Assembly (NCBI GenBank): GCA_029239635.1
Contig: JARBUN010000021.1
Coordinates: 1 to 41,554, forward strand
Origin: Microbacterium sp.
GTDB lineage: Bacteria; Actinomycetota; Actinomycetes; Actinomycetales; Microbacteriaceae
DNA length: 41,554 nucleotides
Direction of reading: 5' to 3'
The notes beneath the pieces are model-generated. The model was not told the DNA's origin. It made no database searches and saw only the letters and a program-made list of their open reading frames with translations. Within the stretch, counting starts at the first letter, position 1; each line of letters opens with the position of its first letter. This document shows, one piece after another, positions 8,512-16,156 of the stretch. Position numbers and translations under genes: made by a program.

Positions 8512-8795
8512 GACGTGCTCGGCGGGGTGAGGACGGACGTGGGGGCGGCCGAGGGGGCGGCCGGGGCCGTGGCGGCGGCGTGACCGCGGGTCTCGTGGAC
8601 CCGGGTGTCGTCGCCGCGCGCGTCGTCCACCGCGGGGGCGTCCGCCTCCGCGCGAGACTCGCCCACCTCCGTCTTGAGGATGCGGACGGACTGCCCGAGG
8701 CTCCGGGCGAGCGCGGGGAGCTTGGCGGCGCCGAAGATGAGGACGACGATCGCCAGCACGATGAGGGCGTGCCAGCCGGTCAGGTTCTGCAGCAT
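8508..8795 (-). CDS. tatA: Twin-arginine translocase subunit TatA
   Basis: 95 residues. One N-terminal membrane helix (LTGWHALIVLAIVVLIFGA), then KLPALARSLGQSVRILKTEV, the amphipathic helix after the FGxxKLP hinge, and a disordered Ala/Pro/Thr tail. TatA polymerises to form the transport pore. AAAGGAAA precedes the ATG at 8795. It follows the dioxygenase-like gene by 23 bp and overlaps tatC by four bases. Confidence 0.93.
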   Translation of the reverse strand: MLQNLTGWHALIVLAIVVLIFGAAKLPALARSLGQSVRILKTEVGESRAEADAPAVDDARGDDTRVHETRGHAAATAPAAPSAAPTSVLTPPSTS

Positions 8796-8818
8796 GGGAG
8801 GGTTTCCTTTCGAGGGGT

Positions 8819-9811
8819 TCAGCGCCCGCCGGGCGCGCCGCCGGGGGCAGCGCCCGCGGTCGGGGTGGTGGTGGTGTCGACGCGGACGCCCAGGGAGACG
8901 GTCCAGCCGGAGGTGTTGTCGCCCGAGGTGGTGGCGAGCTCGAGGGCTCCCCCGTCGTCGCCGAAGACGTTGTCGCTGTCGAGCGAGACACGGGAGAGGT
9001 TGGATGCCGAGGACGGGTACATGCTCGTGTCGGCGTAGACCGTGTCGCAGGTGGCCTTCGGCAGGGCCACCTGCGACGTCGCGATCGCGTTGGACGCGTC
9101 GGTGATGGCATCCACGTCGGGGTAGACCTCGAAGTGGATGTGCGGCCAGCGGCCGTCGTAGCAGGCGGGGAAGATCGACGTGAACGACACGACGCCGTCG
9201 TCGCCGACCACCTGAACCCCGCGGAGGTAGGTCTCGTTCTCGATGCCCGAGGAGTACATCGAGTAGTTCCCCTCGGTGTCGCAGTGCCAGACGTACACGG
9301 CCGCACCGGCGAAGGGCACATCACCGTCGGCGGTGTCGAAGATCGTGAGGTTCAGGGTCATGGGCACGCCTCCGGCCGTGGCACCGCCGTCGAGGCTCGT
9401 GCGCAGGTCTTCGCGGACGATCCCCGACTGCTCGAGGATGTCGGGGCCGTTCGACCCGTCGCCGGGGTATGGTCCCGCGGTCTCGTCGGGGATCTCGCCG
9501 GAGGGAAGGGCGGCGGCCGCGCTGTTCGCGGACGCGGTCGCAGACGCCGAGGCGGTCGGGGATGCGGTGGGCGTGGCGGTGGGCGTCGCCGTCGTCGACG
9601 CGCTCGCCCCGGTCGCCGCTGGGGTGCACGCGGCGAGCGTGGCGGTGCCCGCGCCCAGCACCACCAGCCCCAGGATGCCGCGGCGCGACACGAGCGTGCG
9701 GATGTCGAACGGCGCGCCCTGGTCGACGACGGGCTCGTCGGCCCGGTCGAGCAGCCGGCCCTCGTAGGCGGGGCCGTCGGGGGTCATCTGGGTGTCGGGG
9801 ATCCTGCTCAT
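8819..9811 (-). CDS. Tat-exported lipoprotein with intradiol ring-cleavage dioxygenase fold
   Basis: 330 residues. After an unusually long cytoplasmic n-region of about 42 residues comes SRRGILGLV, a twin-arginine motif, and then TLAAC with lipobox Cys62, so it should be exported folded and lipid anchored. A Ser/Thr/Ala/Pro linker (63-100) leads to an intradiol dioxygenase beta-sandwich. The four non-haem Fe(III) ligands expected for the fold are visible: Tyr183 (GNYSMY), Tyr218 (PACYDGRW), His224 and His226 (PHIHFE). The physiological substrate of such extracellular proteins is not established. GGAGG lies at a good distance before ATG 9811. It is the first gene of an operon encoding a Tat translocase, so the operon carries both cargo and transporter. 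Confidence 0.9.
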   Translation of the reverse strand: MSRIPDTQMTPDGPAYEGRLLDRADEPVVDQGAPFDIRTLVSRRGILGLVVLGAGTATLAACTPAATGASASTTATPTATPTASPTASASATASANSAAAALPSGEIPDETAGPYPGDGSNGPDILEQSGIVREDLRTSLDGGATAGGVPMTLNLTIFDTADGDVPFAGAAVYVWHCDTEGNYSMYSSGIENETYLRGVQVVGDDGVVSFTSIFPACYDGRWPHIHFEVYPDVDAITDASNAIATSQVALPKATCDTVYADTSMYPSSASNLSRVSLDSDNVFGDDGGALELATTSGDNTSGWTVSLGVRVDTTTTPTAGAAPGGAPGGR

Positions 9812-9987
9812 GGTCGCCTCCGGGGTCGGGGTGGGGTTGATGCACCGACTGTGCGGGAGGGACCCTGCCCGAGACTTGACCGATTCTGTGACTGAGCTAT
9901 GCGACGTCGCGGTGCCGTGACACCGTCCACCGAACCCGGACCTCGAACGCGATCCCCGTGTGAGGATGAGAGGACGGGAGGTACGCC

Positions 9988-10299
9988 ATGTCGGACACGC
10001 TGCACGCGGTCACGCTCGTCGTGGACATGCCCATCACGAAGATCGACGCCCTCGACGTGATCGCCTTCGCGGCCGACGGCGGTGTCGAGGATGCCGGGAC
10101 CTCCCGCCCCCGCGTGTGGCTCGCCCCCCACGCGTGGGCCGAGGTCGAGATCCCGAAGTTCGCGGACCCGCCGCCGTTCGCGATCGACGTCTACTCCGAC
10201 ATCTCGCGCGAGGTGGCGTGGGCGCAGGCCCGGCGCCTCCACGACGCGCTCGAGCGACTCGGGTGGGAAGTCGAACCGCCACGGGCGGGTGCCGGGTGA
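9988..10299 (+). CDS. Small conserved protein, function unknown
   Basis: 103 residues, no membrane segment, no motif I recognise. Strong GGGAGG seven bases before the ATG and typical codon use support a real gene. The sequence is mixed alpha/beta-like and acidic in the middle, with VIAFAADGGVEDAG and a C-terminal helix DISREVAWAQARRLHDALERL. It is divergent from the dioxygenase-tat operon, with a 176-bp shared upstream region, and convergent with the VOC gene. Confidence 0.75.
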   Translation: MSDTLHAVTLVVDMPITKIDALDVIAFAADGGVEDAGTSRPRVWLAPHAWAEVEIPKFADPPPFAIDVYSDISREVAWAQARRLHDALERLGWEVEPPRAGAG

Positions 10300-10416
10300 G
10301 TCTCCGTCACCTTCCCGCCCGCTGTCCCTCGATGACGATGCCGAGATGAGCTCGAGGTCCTGCGCGAGACGCCCGATGTGCTCCCCGCTCTCGGTTTGCC
10401 CACCCCCCAAGGGGCC

Positions 10417-10791
10417 TTAGCTCGAGACGGGCGTGCGGAAGAGGTTCACGACGTTGCCGTCGGGGTCGCGCACGAGCGCCGATCGGTTGCCCCAGGGCAT
10501 CGTGGTCGGTTCGAGGACGACGTCCTCGCTGCGCACCGAGAGCCCGGCGAACGCGGCGTCGACATCCGCGACCTCGAACTCGAGGAACACGGACCGGTTC
10601 GCCGCGGGGACGAGAGCCCCCTTCAGCATCGCGACGGTGGCGGTGCTCGCGATCGCGAGAGTCGCACCGGGGCCGCGGAACTGCGCGAAGACGGGGGCGG
10701 GCCGTTCGGCCTTCTGGCCGGTGACCCGCTCGTAGAAGGCGACGAGAGCGTCGAGGTCGTCGGTGACGATGCGGATGGAGGCGAACGACAT
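10417..10791 (-). CDS. VOC-family (glyoxalase/bleomycin-resistance fold) protein
   Basis: 124 residues with the paired beta-alpha-beta-beta-beta modules of the vicinal oxygen chelate fold: DLDALVAFYERVTG near the start and the closing VRDPDGNVVNLFR. The superfamily includes glyoxalases, dioxygenases and antibiotic-binding proteins, so the reaction cannot be named. Start ATG 10789-10791 with AAGGA upstream. It lies 83 bp downstream of the WYL regulator on the same strand and may be its target. Confidence 0.85.
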   Translation of the reverse strand: MSFASIRIVTDDLDALVAFYERVTGQKAERPAPVFAQFRGPGATLAIASTATVAMLKGALVPAANRSVFLEFEVADVDAAFAGLSVRSEDVVLEPTTMPWGNRSALVRDPDGNVVNLFRTPVSS

Positions 10792-10874
10792 GGGATTCCT
10801 TCGGTGGAGTCGGAGAGATGAGAGCTCCAGCCTCGCCGGGCACCGCGACACGGTCCTGTCGGTGTTTCGCGAAT

Positions 10875-11570
10875 TCAGTCCTCGACGACGGACCGCAACC
10901 GCCCGTAGGGGATCGCGAGGTCCGCGGCGCGGAGGGACCGCTGCGGCGGCTGCTCTCCCGTCACCTCGATGGACAGCATCCGGTCTCCCCGGAACGCGCG
11001 CACCCCGTCGCGCAATCGGCACCACGCGATGAGATACCACCGCCCGTCCTTGCCGATGGACCCGAGCGGTTCGACCTCCCGCGTCGACTCGGCGCCGTCC
11101 ACGTCCCGGTATCGCAGGCGCACGACCCGGTCGGCGCGGAGGGCGGCGGCGAACTCGGCCGGCACGACGGGCTCATCCTCACTCTCCAGCACGTGCACGC
11201 GTGACGCGAGGGCGCGGGCACGCGCCGCCTCCCCCGCCGGCATGACCGCCAGCACCTTTCGCGCAGCCGCGCGTGCGGACTGCCGGAACGGGCTGCGCCC
11301 GAGGGTGCCGAGCCCGATCAGCACCGCCAGCGCCTCATCGAGGGTGAACCCGGCCGGACCCAGCGTCGCGGACGCATCGATCACGTACCCACCGGTTCGG
11401 CCGGGCTCCGCCCAGATCGGCAGACCCGCCTGCTGGAGCGCCACGAGGTCCCGCTCGATGGTCCGCGCCGATACCTCGAACCGCTCGGCGAGACGACGAG
11501 CACTGCGCGGTCGTGGTGAGGCGGCCCGCAGTTCCTCCACCAGGCCGTACAGACGATCGGTGCGGTTCAC
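10875..11570 (-). CDS. HTH-WYL (YafY/YobV-type) transcriptional regulator
   Basis: 231 residues. The N-terminal winged helix contains SARRLAERFEVSARTIERDL, and the C-terminal WYL domain contains KDGRWYLIAWCRLRDGVRAF (residues about 170-190). WYL domains sense small molecules or nucleic acids. The start is GTG 11568-11570; there is no ribosome site, but GATGAT lies six bases upstream, so it may be leaderless. Its own target is not shown; the VOC gene just downstream is the best candidate. Confidence 0.88.
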   Translation of the reverse strand: MNRTDRLYGLVEELRAASPRPRSARRLAERFEVSARTIERDLVALQQAGLPIWAEPGRTGGYVIDASATLGPAGFTLDEALAVLIGLGTLGRSPFRQSARAAARKVLAVMPAGEAARARALASRVHVLESEDEPVVPAEFAAALRADRVVRLRYRDVDGAESTREVEPLGSIGKDGRWYLIAWCRLRDGVRAFRGDRMLSIEVTGEQPPQRSLRAADLAIPYGRLRSVVED

Positions 11571-11620
11571 GTCCCCATCATCCGGCACGTCGCCCGTGTC
11601 GCGACGCGACGGAGCAGACG

Positions 11621-12448
11621 CTAGTCGTCCAGACCGACCAGCGCCGCGCTCCGCTCCCACAGCACTTTCGCCATCGCGGGGTCGTCCGCCAGGCGATTGG
11701 TCTTCGCGGGCTTGTTGTTGGAGAAGAAGCCGCCCGGCTCCCAGTCGACGCCGGGCTTTCCGAGCGCGAGCCAAGTGAGTCGCGCGCCGCCGACCGAGGT
11801 CGAGGTCATCAGGCGCTGTGCGAGCGGGCCGCCGTAGAGGAACCTCCACGGTCCGTCGCTCGACGACCCGAAGTTCGAGGCGATGACGCCCGGGTGGAAC
11901 GCCACAGCCGACACCCCCTGGTCGCCGAATCTCCGATGGAGCTCCTTCGTGAACAGCACGTTCGCGAGCTTCGCGTTGCCGTAGGCCGCGGTCGAGGAGT
12001 ACCGCCGCGCGCCCTGCAGGTCGTCCAGATCGAAGCGCGGGAAGAGCTTGGCCGCCGCGCTCGAGGTCTGGATGACCGACGCGTTCGACTCGATGAGACG
12101 CTCGCGCAGCAGGTTGGTCAGCAGGAACGGCGCGAGATGGTTCACCTGGAACGTCGTCTCATAGCCGTCCTTCGTCAGGGTGCGCTCGCCGAAGACGCCA
12201 CCGGCGTTGTTGGCGAGCACGTCGATACGCGGGTACTTCTCCAGGAGGGATGCCGCGAGCTCCCGGACCTGCGCCAGGTCGCTGAAATCGGCGACGAACG
12301 AGTCCGCCCCGAGCGAGCGCGCGACGCGGGCGGTCTTGTCGGGGTTGCGGCCCACGACCACGACCTCCTCGCCCGCCTGGGTGAGCTGCTTCGCGGATGC
12401 GGCGCCGATGCCGTCACTGGCTCCGGTGATGACGATGGTGCGGGTCAT
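11621..12448 (-). CDS. Short-chain dehydrogenase/reductase
   Basis: 275 residues. Classical SDR features are ITGASDGIGAA (nucleotide-binding TGxxxGxG), NNAGG (about residue 86), and the catalytic YGNAK (YxxxK) with upstream Ser. The C-terminus resembles the WWOX/retinol-dehydrogenase-like SDRs of soil bacteria. Substrate unknown; NADP is likely. AGGAGG lies just before ATG 12446-12448. It is divergent from msrB and 50 bp upstream of the WYL regulator on the same strand. Confidence 0.88.
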   Translation of the reverse strand: MTRTIVITGASDGIGAASAKQLTQAGEEVVVVGRNPDKTARVARSLGADSFVADFSDLAQVRELAASLLEKYPRIDVLANNAGGVFGERTLTKDGYETTFQVNHLAPFLLTNLLRERLIESNASVIQTSSAAAKLFPRFDLDDLQGARRYSSTAAYGNAKLANVLFTKELHRRFGDQGVSAVAFHPGVIASNFGSSSDGPWRFLYGGPLAQRLMTSTSVGGARLTWLALGKPGVDWEPGGFFSNNKPAKTNRLADDPAMAKVLWERSAALVGLDD

Positions 12449-12636
12449 GCGAACCTCCTGATCGATGAGCGCCACGGTAGTGCGGGCACCGATGTGAACG
12501 TCGGGGCTTGCCCGTGGCATCCGGTACCGAAAAGAACTCACAGCCCGCTCCCAGCCCCGCGGGACCAAAACCGACGAGCCCCGCGTTCTTACCCATGACG
12601 CCCGATCCCGGGCGACAGGACGAAGGGACACGAACC

Positions 12637-13095
12637 GTGAGCACGGAGTACCGGAAGACGTCGGAGGCACTCAATCGCCTCACCGACCACCAGTTCGCCG
12701 TCACGCAGGACGACGCCACCGAGCCGCCGTTCCGCAACGAGTACTGGGACAATCACGAGGACGGCATCTACGTCGACGTCGTCTCGGGGCAGCCGCTGTT
12801 CTCCTCGACCGACAAGTTCGAGAGCGGGTCGGGCTGGCCGAGCTTCACCAAGCCCATCGACGACGCCGCCGTCGTGAACAAGACCGACCGTTCGCTGTGG
12901 ATGACGCGTACCGAAGTGCGCTCGGCCGGAGCCGACAGCCACCTCGGACATCTGTTCGACGACGGCCCCCGCGACCGCGGCGGACTGAGATACTGCATGA
13001 ACTCAGCCGCCCTCCGGTTCGTGCCCGTCGCCGAACTCGAGGAGCAGGGCTACGGTGCCTACCTCGCTCTGTTCACGGGGGGCCAGTCCTCATGA
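12637..13095 (+). CDS. msrB: Peptide-methionine (R)-S-oxide reductase
   Basis: 152 residues. MsrB reduces the R form of oxidised methionine. SGSGWPSF and [12 protein letters not shown] are diagnostic; catalytic Cys is residue 120. The zinc-binding CxxC pairs found in many MsrB proteins are absent (YVDVVSGQ where a Cys would be), so it belongs to the zinc-free class. The GTG start at 12637 has AAGGGA upstream; an ATG further upstream at 12508 lacks conservation. Its stop overlaps a potential ATG of msrA, so the two form one oxidative-repair operon. Confidence 0.93.
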   Translation: MSTEYRKTSEALNRLTDHQFAVTQDDATEPPFRNEYWDNHEDGIYVDVVSGQPLFSSTDKFESGSGWPSFTKPIDDAAVVNKTDRSLWMTRTEVRSAGADSHLGHLFDDGPRDRGGLRYCMNSAALRFVPVAELEEQGYGAYLALFTGGQSS

Positions 13096-13133
13096 ACCTT
13101 CTCTCTTTCCTCACCCGCAAAAGGAGCCACACC

Positions 13134-13688
13134 ATGACCAGCGGACCCACTGACACCGGCGAGATCACCCGCCGCCCCGGCACCGAGACCGCCGTCCTCG
13201 CGGGCGGGTGCTTCTGGGGCGTCGAAGACCTCATCCGCCGCCAGCCCGGCGTGCTCGACACGCGCGTCGGCTACACCGGCGGCCAGAACGATCACGCCAC
13301 CTACCGCCACCACCCCGGTCATGCGGAGGCCGTCGAGATCGTCTTCGACCCCACGCAGACGTCGTACCGCGACATCCTGGCGTTCTTCTTCCAGATCCAC
13401 GACCCGTCGACCCTGAACCGTCAGGGCAACGACATCGGCACGAGTTACCGCTCCGCGATCTTCCCGCTCTCCCCCGAGCAGGAGAAGGTCGCCCGCGACA
13501 CGATCGCCGACGTCGACGCGTCGGGCATCTGGCCCGCGAAGGTCGTCACCACGATCGAGCCCGAGGCGCCCTTCTGGGAGGCCGAGCCCGAGCACCAGGA
13601 CTACCTCGTCCGCATTCCGAACGGGTACACGTGTCACTTCGTGCGTCCCGGTTGGGTGCTGCCGAAGCGCGAGGAAGCCTCCGCGTAA
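13134..13688 (+). CDS. msrA: Peptide-methionine (S)-S-oxide reductase
   Basis: 184 residues. GGCFWG holds catalytic Cys26, and the family blocks [36 protein letters not shown] and NGYTCHF with a possible recycling Cys are all present. It repairs the S epimer of methionine sulfoxide, complementing MsrB. I start at ATG 13134, which has AAAAGGAG at the right distance. An in-frame ATG at 13092 overlaps the msrB stop (ATGA) and would add 14 residues; it lacks a clear ribosome site. Confidence 0.94.
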   Translation: MTSGPTDTGEITRRPGTETAVLAGGCFWGVEDLIRRQPGVLDTRVGYTGGQNDHATYRHHPGHAEAVEIVFDPTQTSYRDILAFFFQIHDPSTLNRQGNDIGTSYRSAIFPLSPEQEKVARDTIADVDASGIWPAKVVTTIEPEAPFWEAEPEHQDYLVRIPNGYTCHFVRPGWVLPKREEASA

Positions 13689-13699
13689 GTCATTTTCAC

Positions 13700-13727
13700 G
13701 GGCCCGGATGCCATGGCATCCGGGCCC
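13700..13727. terminator. 28-bp perfect palindrome between convergent msrA and arsC
   Basis: GGGCCCGGATGCC followed directly by GGCATCCGGGCCC around a central AT. It can fold on either transcript and lies 12 bp past msrA and 5 bp past the arsC stop, so it most likely serves both as terminator. It contains the window's frequent heptamer twice. Confidence 0.75.
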
Positions 13728-13731
13728 TTGC

Positions 13732-14130
13732 TCATGTCAGCAGCTCGTCGAGCAGGCGCTGCACTCTGCCCTTGATGTCGTCGCGGATCGGGCGCACCTC
13801 GTCGATCCCCTTGCCCGCCGGGTCGGTGAGCTCCCAGTCCTCGTAGCGCTTGCCGGGGAAGATCGGGCACGCGTCTCCGCAGCCCATCGTGATGACCGCG
13901 TCGGATGCCCGCACGTCGTCGGTGAGCAGCAGCTGCGGCACCTCGGCGCTGATGTCGATGCCCTCTTCGGCCATCGCGGCCACCGCCGTCGGGTTCAGCG
14001 ACGCGCCGGGGGCACTTCCGCCGGACAGCACGGTGACACGGTCGCCGCCGAGCGCGCGGGCATACCCGGCGGCCATCTGCGAGCGACCCGCGTTGTGGAC
14101 GCAGACGAAGAGGATCGTGACGGAGGTCAT
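13732..14130 (-). CDS. arsC: Arsenate reductase, low-molecular-weight phosphatase fold (ArsC type)
   Basis: 132 residues. The N-terminal CVHNAGRS is the Cys-x5-Arg phosphate/arsenate loop with nucleophile Cys10, and TMGCGDACP carries Cys84 and Cys88, the relay cysteines of the thioredoxin-coupled class. It reduces arsenate to arsenite. No ars transporter or ArsR lies nearby. The ATG at 14128-14130 has no ribosome site; CAGAAT six bases upstream suggests a leaderless mRNA. Confidence 0.9.
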   Translation of the reverse strand: MTSVTILFVCVHNAGRSQMAAGYARALGGDRVTVLSGGSAPGASLNPTAVAAMAEEGIDISAEVPQLLLTDDVRASDAVITMGCGDACPIFPGKRYEDWELTDPAGKGIDEVRPIRDDIKGRVQRLLDELLT

Positions 14131-14180
14131 CCGTTCATTCTGACGCGCTCCGGTGAACAGCCGGTGCCCCGTGGTCGAGC

Positions 14181-14228
14181 GTCCACGACACGCCGCAACC
14201 GCCGCGCGGGTAACGGCGTGTCGTGGAC
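14181..14228. repeat. 15-bp inverted repeat in the arsC/FAD-oxidoreductase divergent region
   Basis: GTCCACGACACGCCG and CGGCGTGTCGTGGAC are perfect reverse complements separated by 18 bases. It sits between divergent genes, where no terminator is needed, so it may be a regulator site or a dispersed hairpin element. Confidence 0.65.
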
Positions 14229-14282
14229 ACTCGCCCGGTGCTGCCGGCGCGCAAGCCCCGCTGAGCGCCGGCCGACGCTGTC

Positions 14283-14288
14283 TAGGCT
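14283..14288 (+). promoter_or_regulatory. -10 box of leaderless FAD oxidoreductase gene
   Basis: TAGGCT six bases before ATG 14295. Confidence 0.55.
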
Positions 14289-14294
14289 CGCCGG

Positions 14295-15530
14295 ATGAGC
14301 GAATACGACGTCATCGTGGTGGGAGCGGGTCTCGCGGGACTGCGCGCCGCGACCCGCCTGGCCGAAGCCGGCCGCGACGTCGTCGTGCTCGAGGCCGCTG
14401 ACGCCGTGGGCGGGCGCGAACGCACCGACATCGTCGACGGATTCCGCCTGGACCTGGGGTTCCACGTGCTCAACCCGGCGTATCCGGCCGTGCGGCGCTG
14501 GGTCGACGTCGACGCCCTCGCGCTGCGGCGCTTCCCCGTCGCGGTCGGCGTGCGCCTTGACGACCGAGTGGCGCGGGTGGCGCACCCGCTGCGGCATCCG
14601 TCCTCCCTTCCCGCGACCCTCGCGAGCGGGCTCGTCCGCCCCGCCGACCTCGCCGCGCTCGCGCGCTGGGTCGGCCCCACCCTGCTGTCGGCCCGCGCCG
14701 CGAAGAAGGGCCGCGACTTCTCGCTCGACGAGGGTTGGGACCGTGCGGGCCTGCGCGGACCCCTCCGCGAAGCCGTGCTCGAGCCGTTCCTCGCCGGGGT
14801 GATCGCCGACGACCGGCAAGAGACCTCCGACGCGTTCGTGCGCCTGCTCATCCGCAGCTTCGCGCTCGGGCGTCCGGGCGTCCCCGCGGAGGGGATCGGC
14901 GCGCTTCCCACGCAGCTCGCCGACACCGCCCGTCGAGCCGGGGTCGGCATCCGGCTCGCCCATCGGGTCGTCTCGACGCGGCACCGCGCGACCGGCTGGC
15001 ACGTCGGGATCAAGGGGCAGGATGCCGTCACCGCCCGCTCCGTCGTGATCGCCACCGGTCTCGACCCGGCGCTGGACGTGCCGCTCCCCCGCCCGCGCGG
15101 CCTCCAGACGTGGTGGTTCGCCGCCGAGGACGCGCCGAGCGACGACGCCGCGCTGCGCGTCGACGGCCGCCGCCGCGGGCCGATCGTCAATACGGCGATC
15201 ATGACCAACACCGCGCCCACGTACGCCCCGCGCGGACAGCACCTGGTGCAGGCGACGTGCGTCCTGCCGTCCGACGCCACCGAGGACGAGGTGCGTCGCC
15301 AGCTCGGCGAGGTCTGGCAGGTCGACACCCGGCCGTGGCGCCTGCTGCGACGCGACGACATCGCCCCTGCTCTGCCCGTGCAGGACCCGCCCTTGCGCCT
15401 GCGCCGCCCCGTGCGGCTCGGCGACGGCCGTTACCTCGCCGGCGACCACCGCGACACGGCGTCGATCCAGGGCGCGCTGGTGTCGGGGCATCGCGCCGCC
15501 GAGGCGGTGCTGGCCGACCTCGCGCGGTGA
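14295..15530 (+). CDS. FAD-dependent oxidoreductase (amine-oxidase / phytoene-desaturase-like)
   Basis: 411 residues. It opens with VIVVGAGLAGLRAATRLAEAG, a Rossmann dinucleotide site, followed by VLEAADAVGGRERT, the second FAD-binding block of the flavin amine oxidase group. Near the C-terminus, YLAGDHRDTASIQGALVSG matches the closing FAD motif. The substrate is unknown; relatives act on amines, carotenoids or protoporphyrinogen. No carotenoid or haem gene is nearby. It starts at ATG 14295 on a leaderless mRNA and stands alone. Confidence 0.85.
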   Translation: MSEYDVIVVGAGLAGLRAATRLAEAGRDVVVLEAADAVGGRERTDIVDGFRLDLGFHVLNPAYPAVRRWVDVDALALRRFPVAVGVRLDDRVARVAHPLRHPSSLPATLASGLVRPADLAALARWVGPTLLSARAAKKGRDFSLDEGWDRAGLRGPLREAVLEPFLAGVIADDRQETSDAFVRLLIRSFALGRPGVPAEGIGALPTQLADTARRAGVGIRLAHRVVSTRHRATGWHVGIKGQDAVTARSVVIATGLDPALDVPLPRPRGLQTWWFAAEDAPSDDAALRVDGRRRGPIVNTAIMTNTAPTYAPRGQHLVQATCVLPSDATEDEVRRQLGEVWQVDTRPWRLLRRDDIAPALPVQDPPLRLRRPVRLGDGRYLAGDHRDTASIQGALVSGHRAAEAVLADLAR

Positions 15531-15554
15531 GCGGGCGGGCTCGCGACCGACCAG

Positions 15555-15640
15555 GGTCCGGTTCGGGGCGAGTTCCGTCGCTGGGGGCGTGAATCATCCG
15601 CCCCAAGCTGCGGAATGCGCCCCGAACCCGACGGACCGGA
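15555..15640. repeat. Long imperfect nested hairpin after the FAD oxidoreductase gene
   Basis: Outer arms GGTCCG and CGGACC, middle arms GTTCGGGGCG (15561-15570) and CGCCCCGAAC (15618-15627), then GTTCCG/CGGAA and inner CTGGGGGCG/CGCCCCAAG. The whole element folds back over about 85 bp between two convergent genes. Could act as a terminator or be a dispersed palindromic repeat. Confidence 0.6.
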
Positions 15641-15690
15641 GCGTCCCTGACCCGGCGAGTCGGCGCACAGCCCCACGCCGACCGAAGAAC

Positions 15691-15711
15691 GCGCGGGAAT
15701 CGAACCCGCGC
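15691..15711 (-). terminator. Hairpin resembling a tRNA T-arm after the GNAT gene
   Basis: On the minus strand GCGCGGG, loop TTCGATT, then CCCGCGC, followed by GTTCTT, starting inside the GNAT stop codon. Stem and loop match a tRNA T-arm, but no acceptor 5' half, D-arm or anticodon arm lies upstream, so it is most simply a terminator; a tRNA-end remnant is possible. Confidence 0.55.
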
Positions 15712-16156
15712 TATCCCCGCGCTGCGAGCGCCGTCAGTGCCTCGCCCGTCACCCGGCGGGTCGTCCACTCCTCCATCGCCTCGGCGCCCAGCGCGCGGTA
15801 GAACCCGATCGCCGCTCCGCGGCGAGCGCGGCGAGCAGGGCGACCCCGTATCCGCTCGAGCGGTACTGCTCGTGCACGTACAGGTCCTCGAGCCAGATGC
15901 CGTGGCGTCCGGTCCACGTGGAGTAGGTGAGGAACCAGATGGCGATGGCGCGCACCTCGCCGCCGGGTCCGGCCACCACGAACGCGAACGCGCGAGGATC
16001 GTCGCCGAACAGCGTCTCCGCGATCATCTCGGCCGTGTTCTCCACGGCATCCGGTTCCTTCTCGTAGTCGGCGAGCGCCTGGATGCACGCGAGGATGCCT
16101 TCTTCGTCGCCCGCGCGCGCGGGGCGCAGCACAGCGCCGTCTCGGAGATCGGTCAT
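15711..16156 (-). pseudogene. GNAT-family N-acetyltransferase, frameshifted by internal deletion
   Basis: The start ATG (16154-16156) overlaps the dipeptidase stop (ATGA). The first frame reads a normal GNAT sequence: LRPARAGDEEGILACIQALA, then WLEDLYVHEQYRSSGYGVAL, then LLAALAAE. Near 15812 the frame is lost, and AIGFYRALGAEAMEEWTT, the family's C-terminal block, resumes in another frame to the stop at 15711. About 20 residues usual between these blocks, including the strand with VLDWNEP, are missing. Total length 446 nt is not a multiple of three. Acetyl-CoA binding would be lost. Either a true pseudogene or an assembly error, as for PadR. Confidence 0.8.

Noticed and set aside
7501..8583. 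Plus-strand frame opposite tatB and tatC
   Set aside because: Antisense of tat genes; highly charged low-complexity composition.
10300..10416. Remnant gene between the small conserved protein and the VOC gene
   Set aside because: Short open frames are present on both strands but show no motif or ribosome site; nothing is supported.
12508..12636. Longer msrB starting at ATG 12508
   Set aside because: The extra 43 residues are low-complexity, unconserved in MsrB, and the GTG at 12637 has the better ribosome site.
15660..15760. tRNA gene on the minus strand
   Set aside because: Only a T-arm-like hairpin is present; the acceptor 5' half, D-arm and anticodon arm are missing and the span is occupied by the GNAT coding end.
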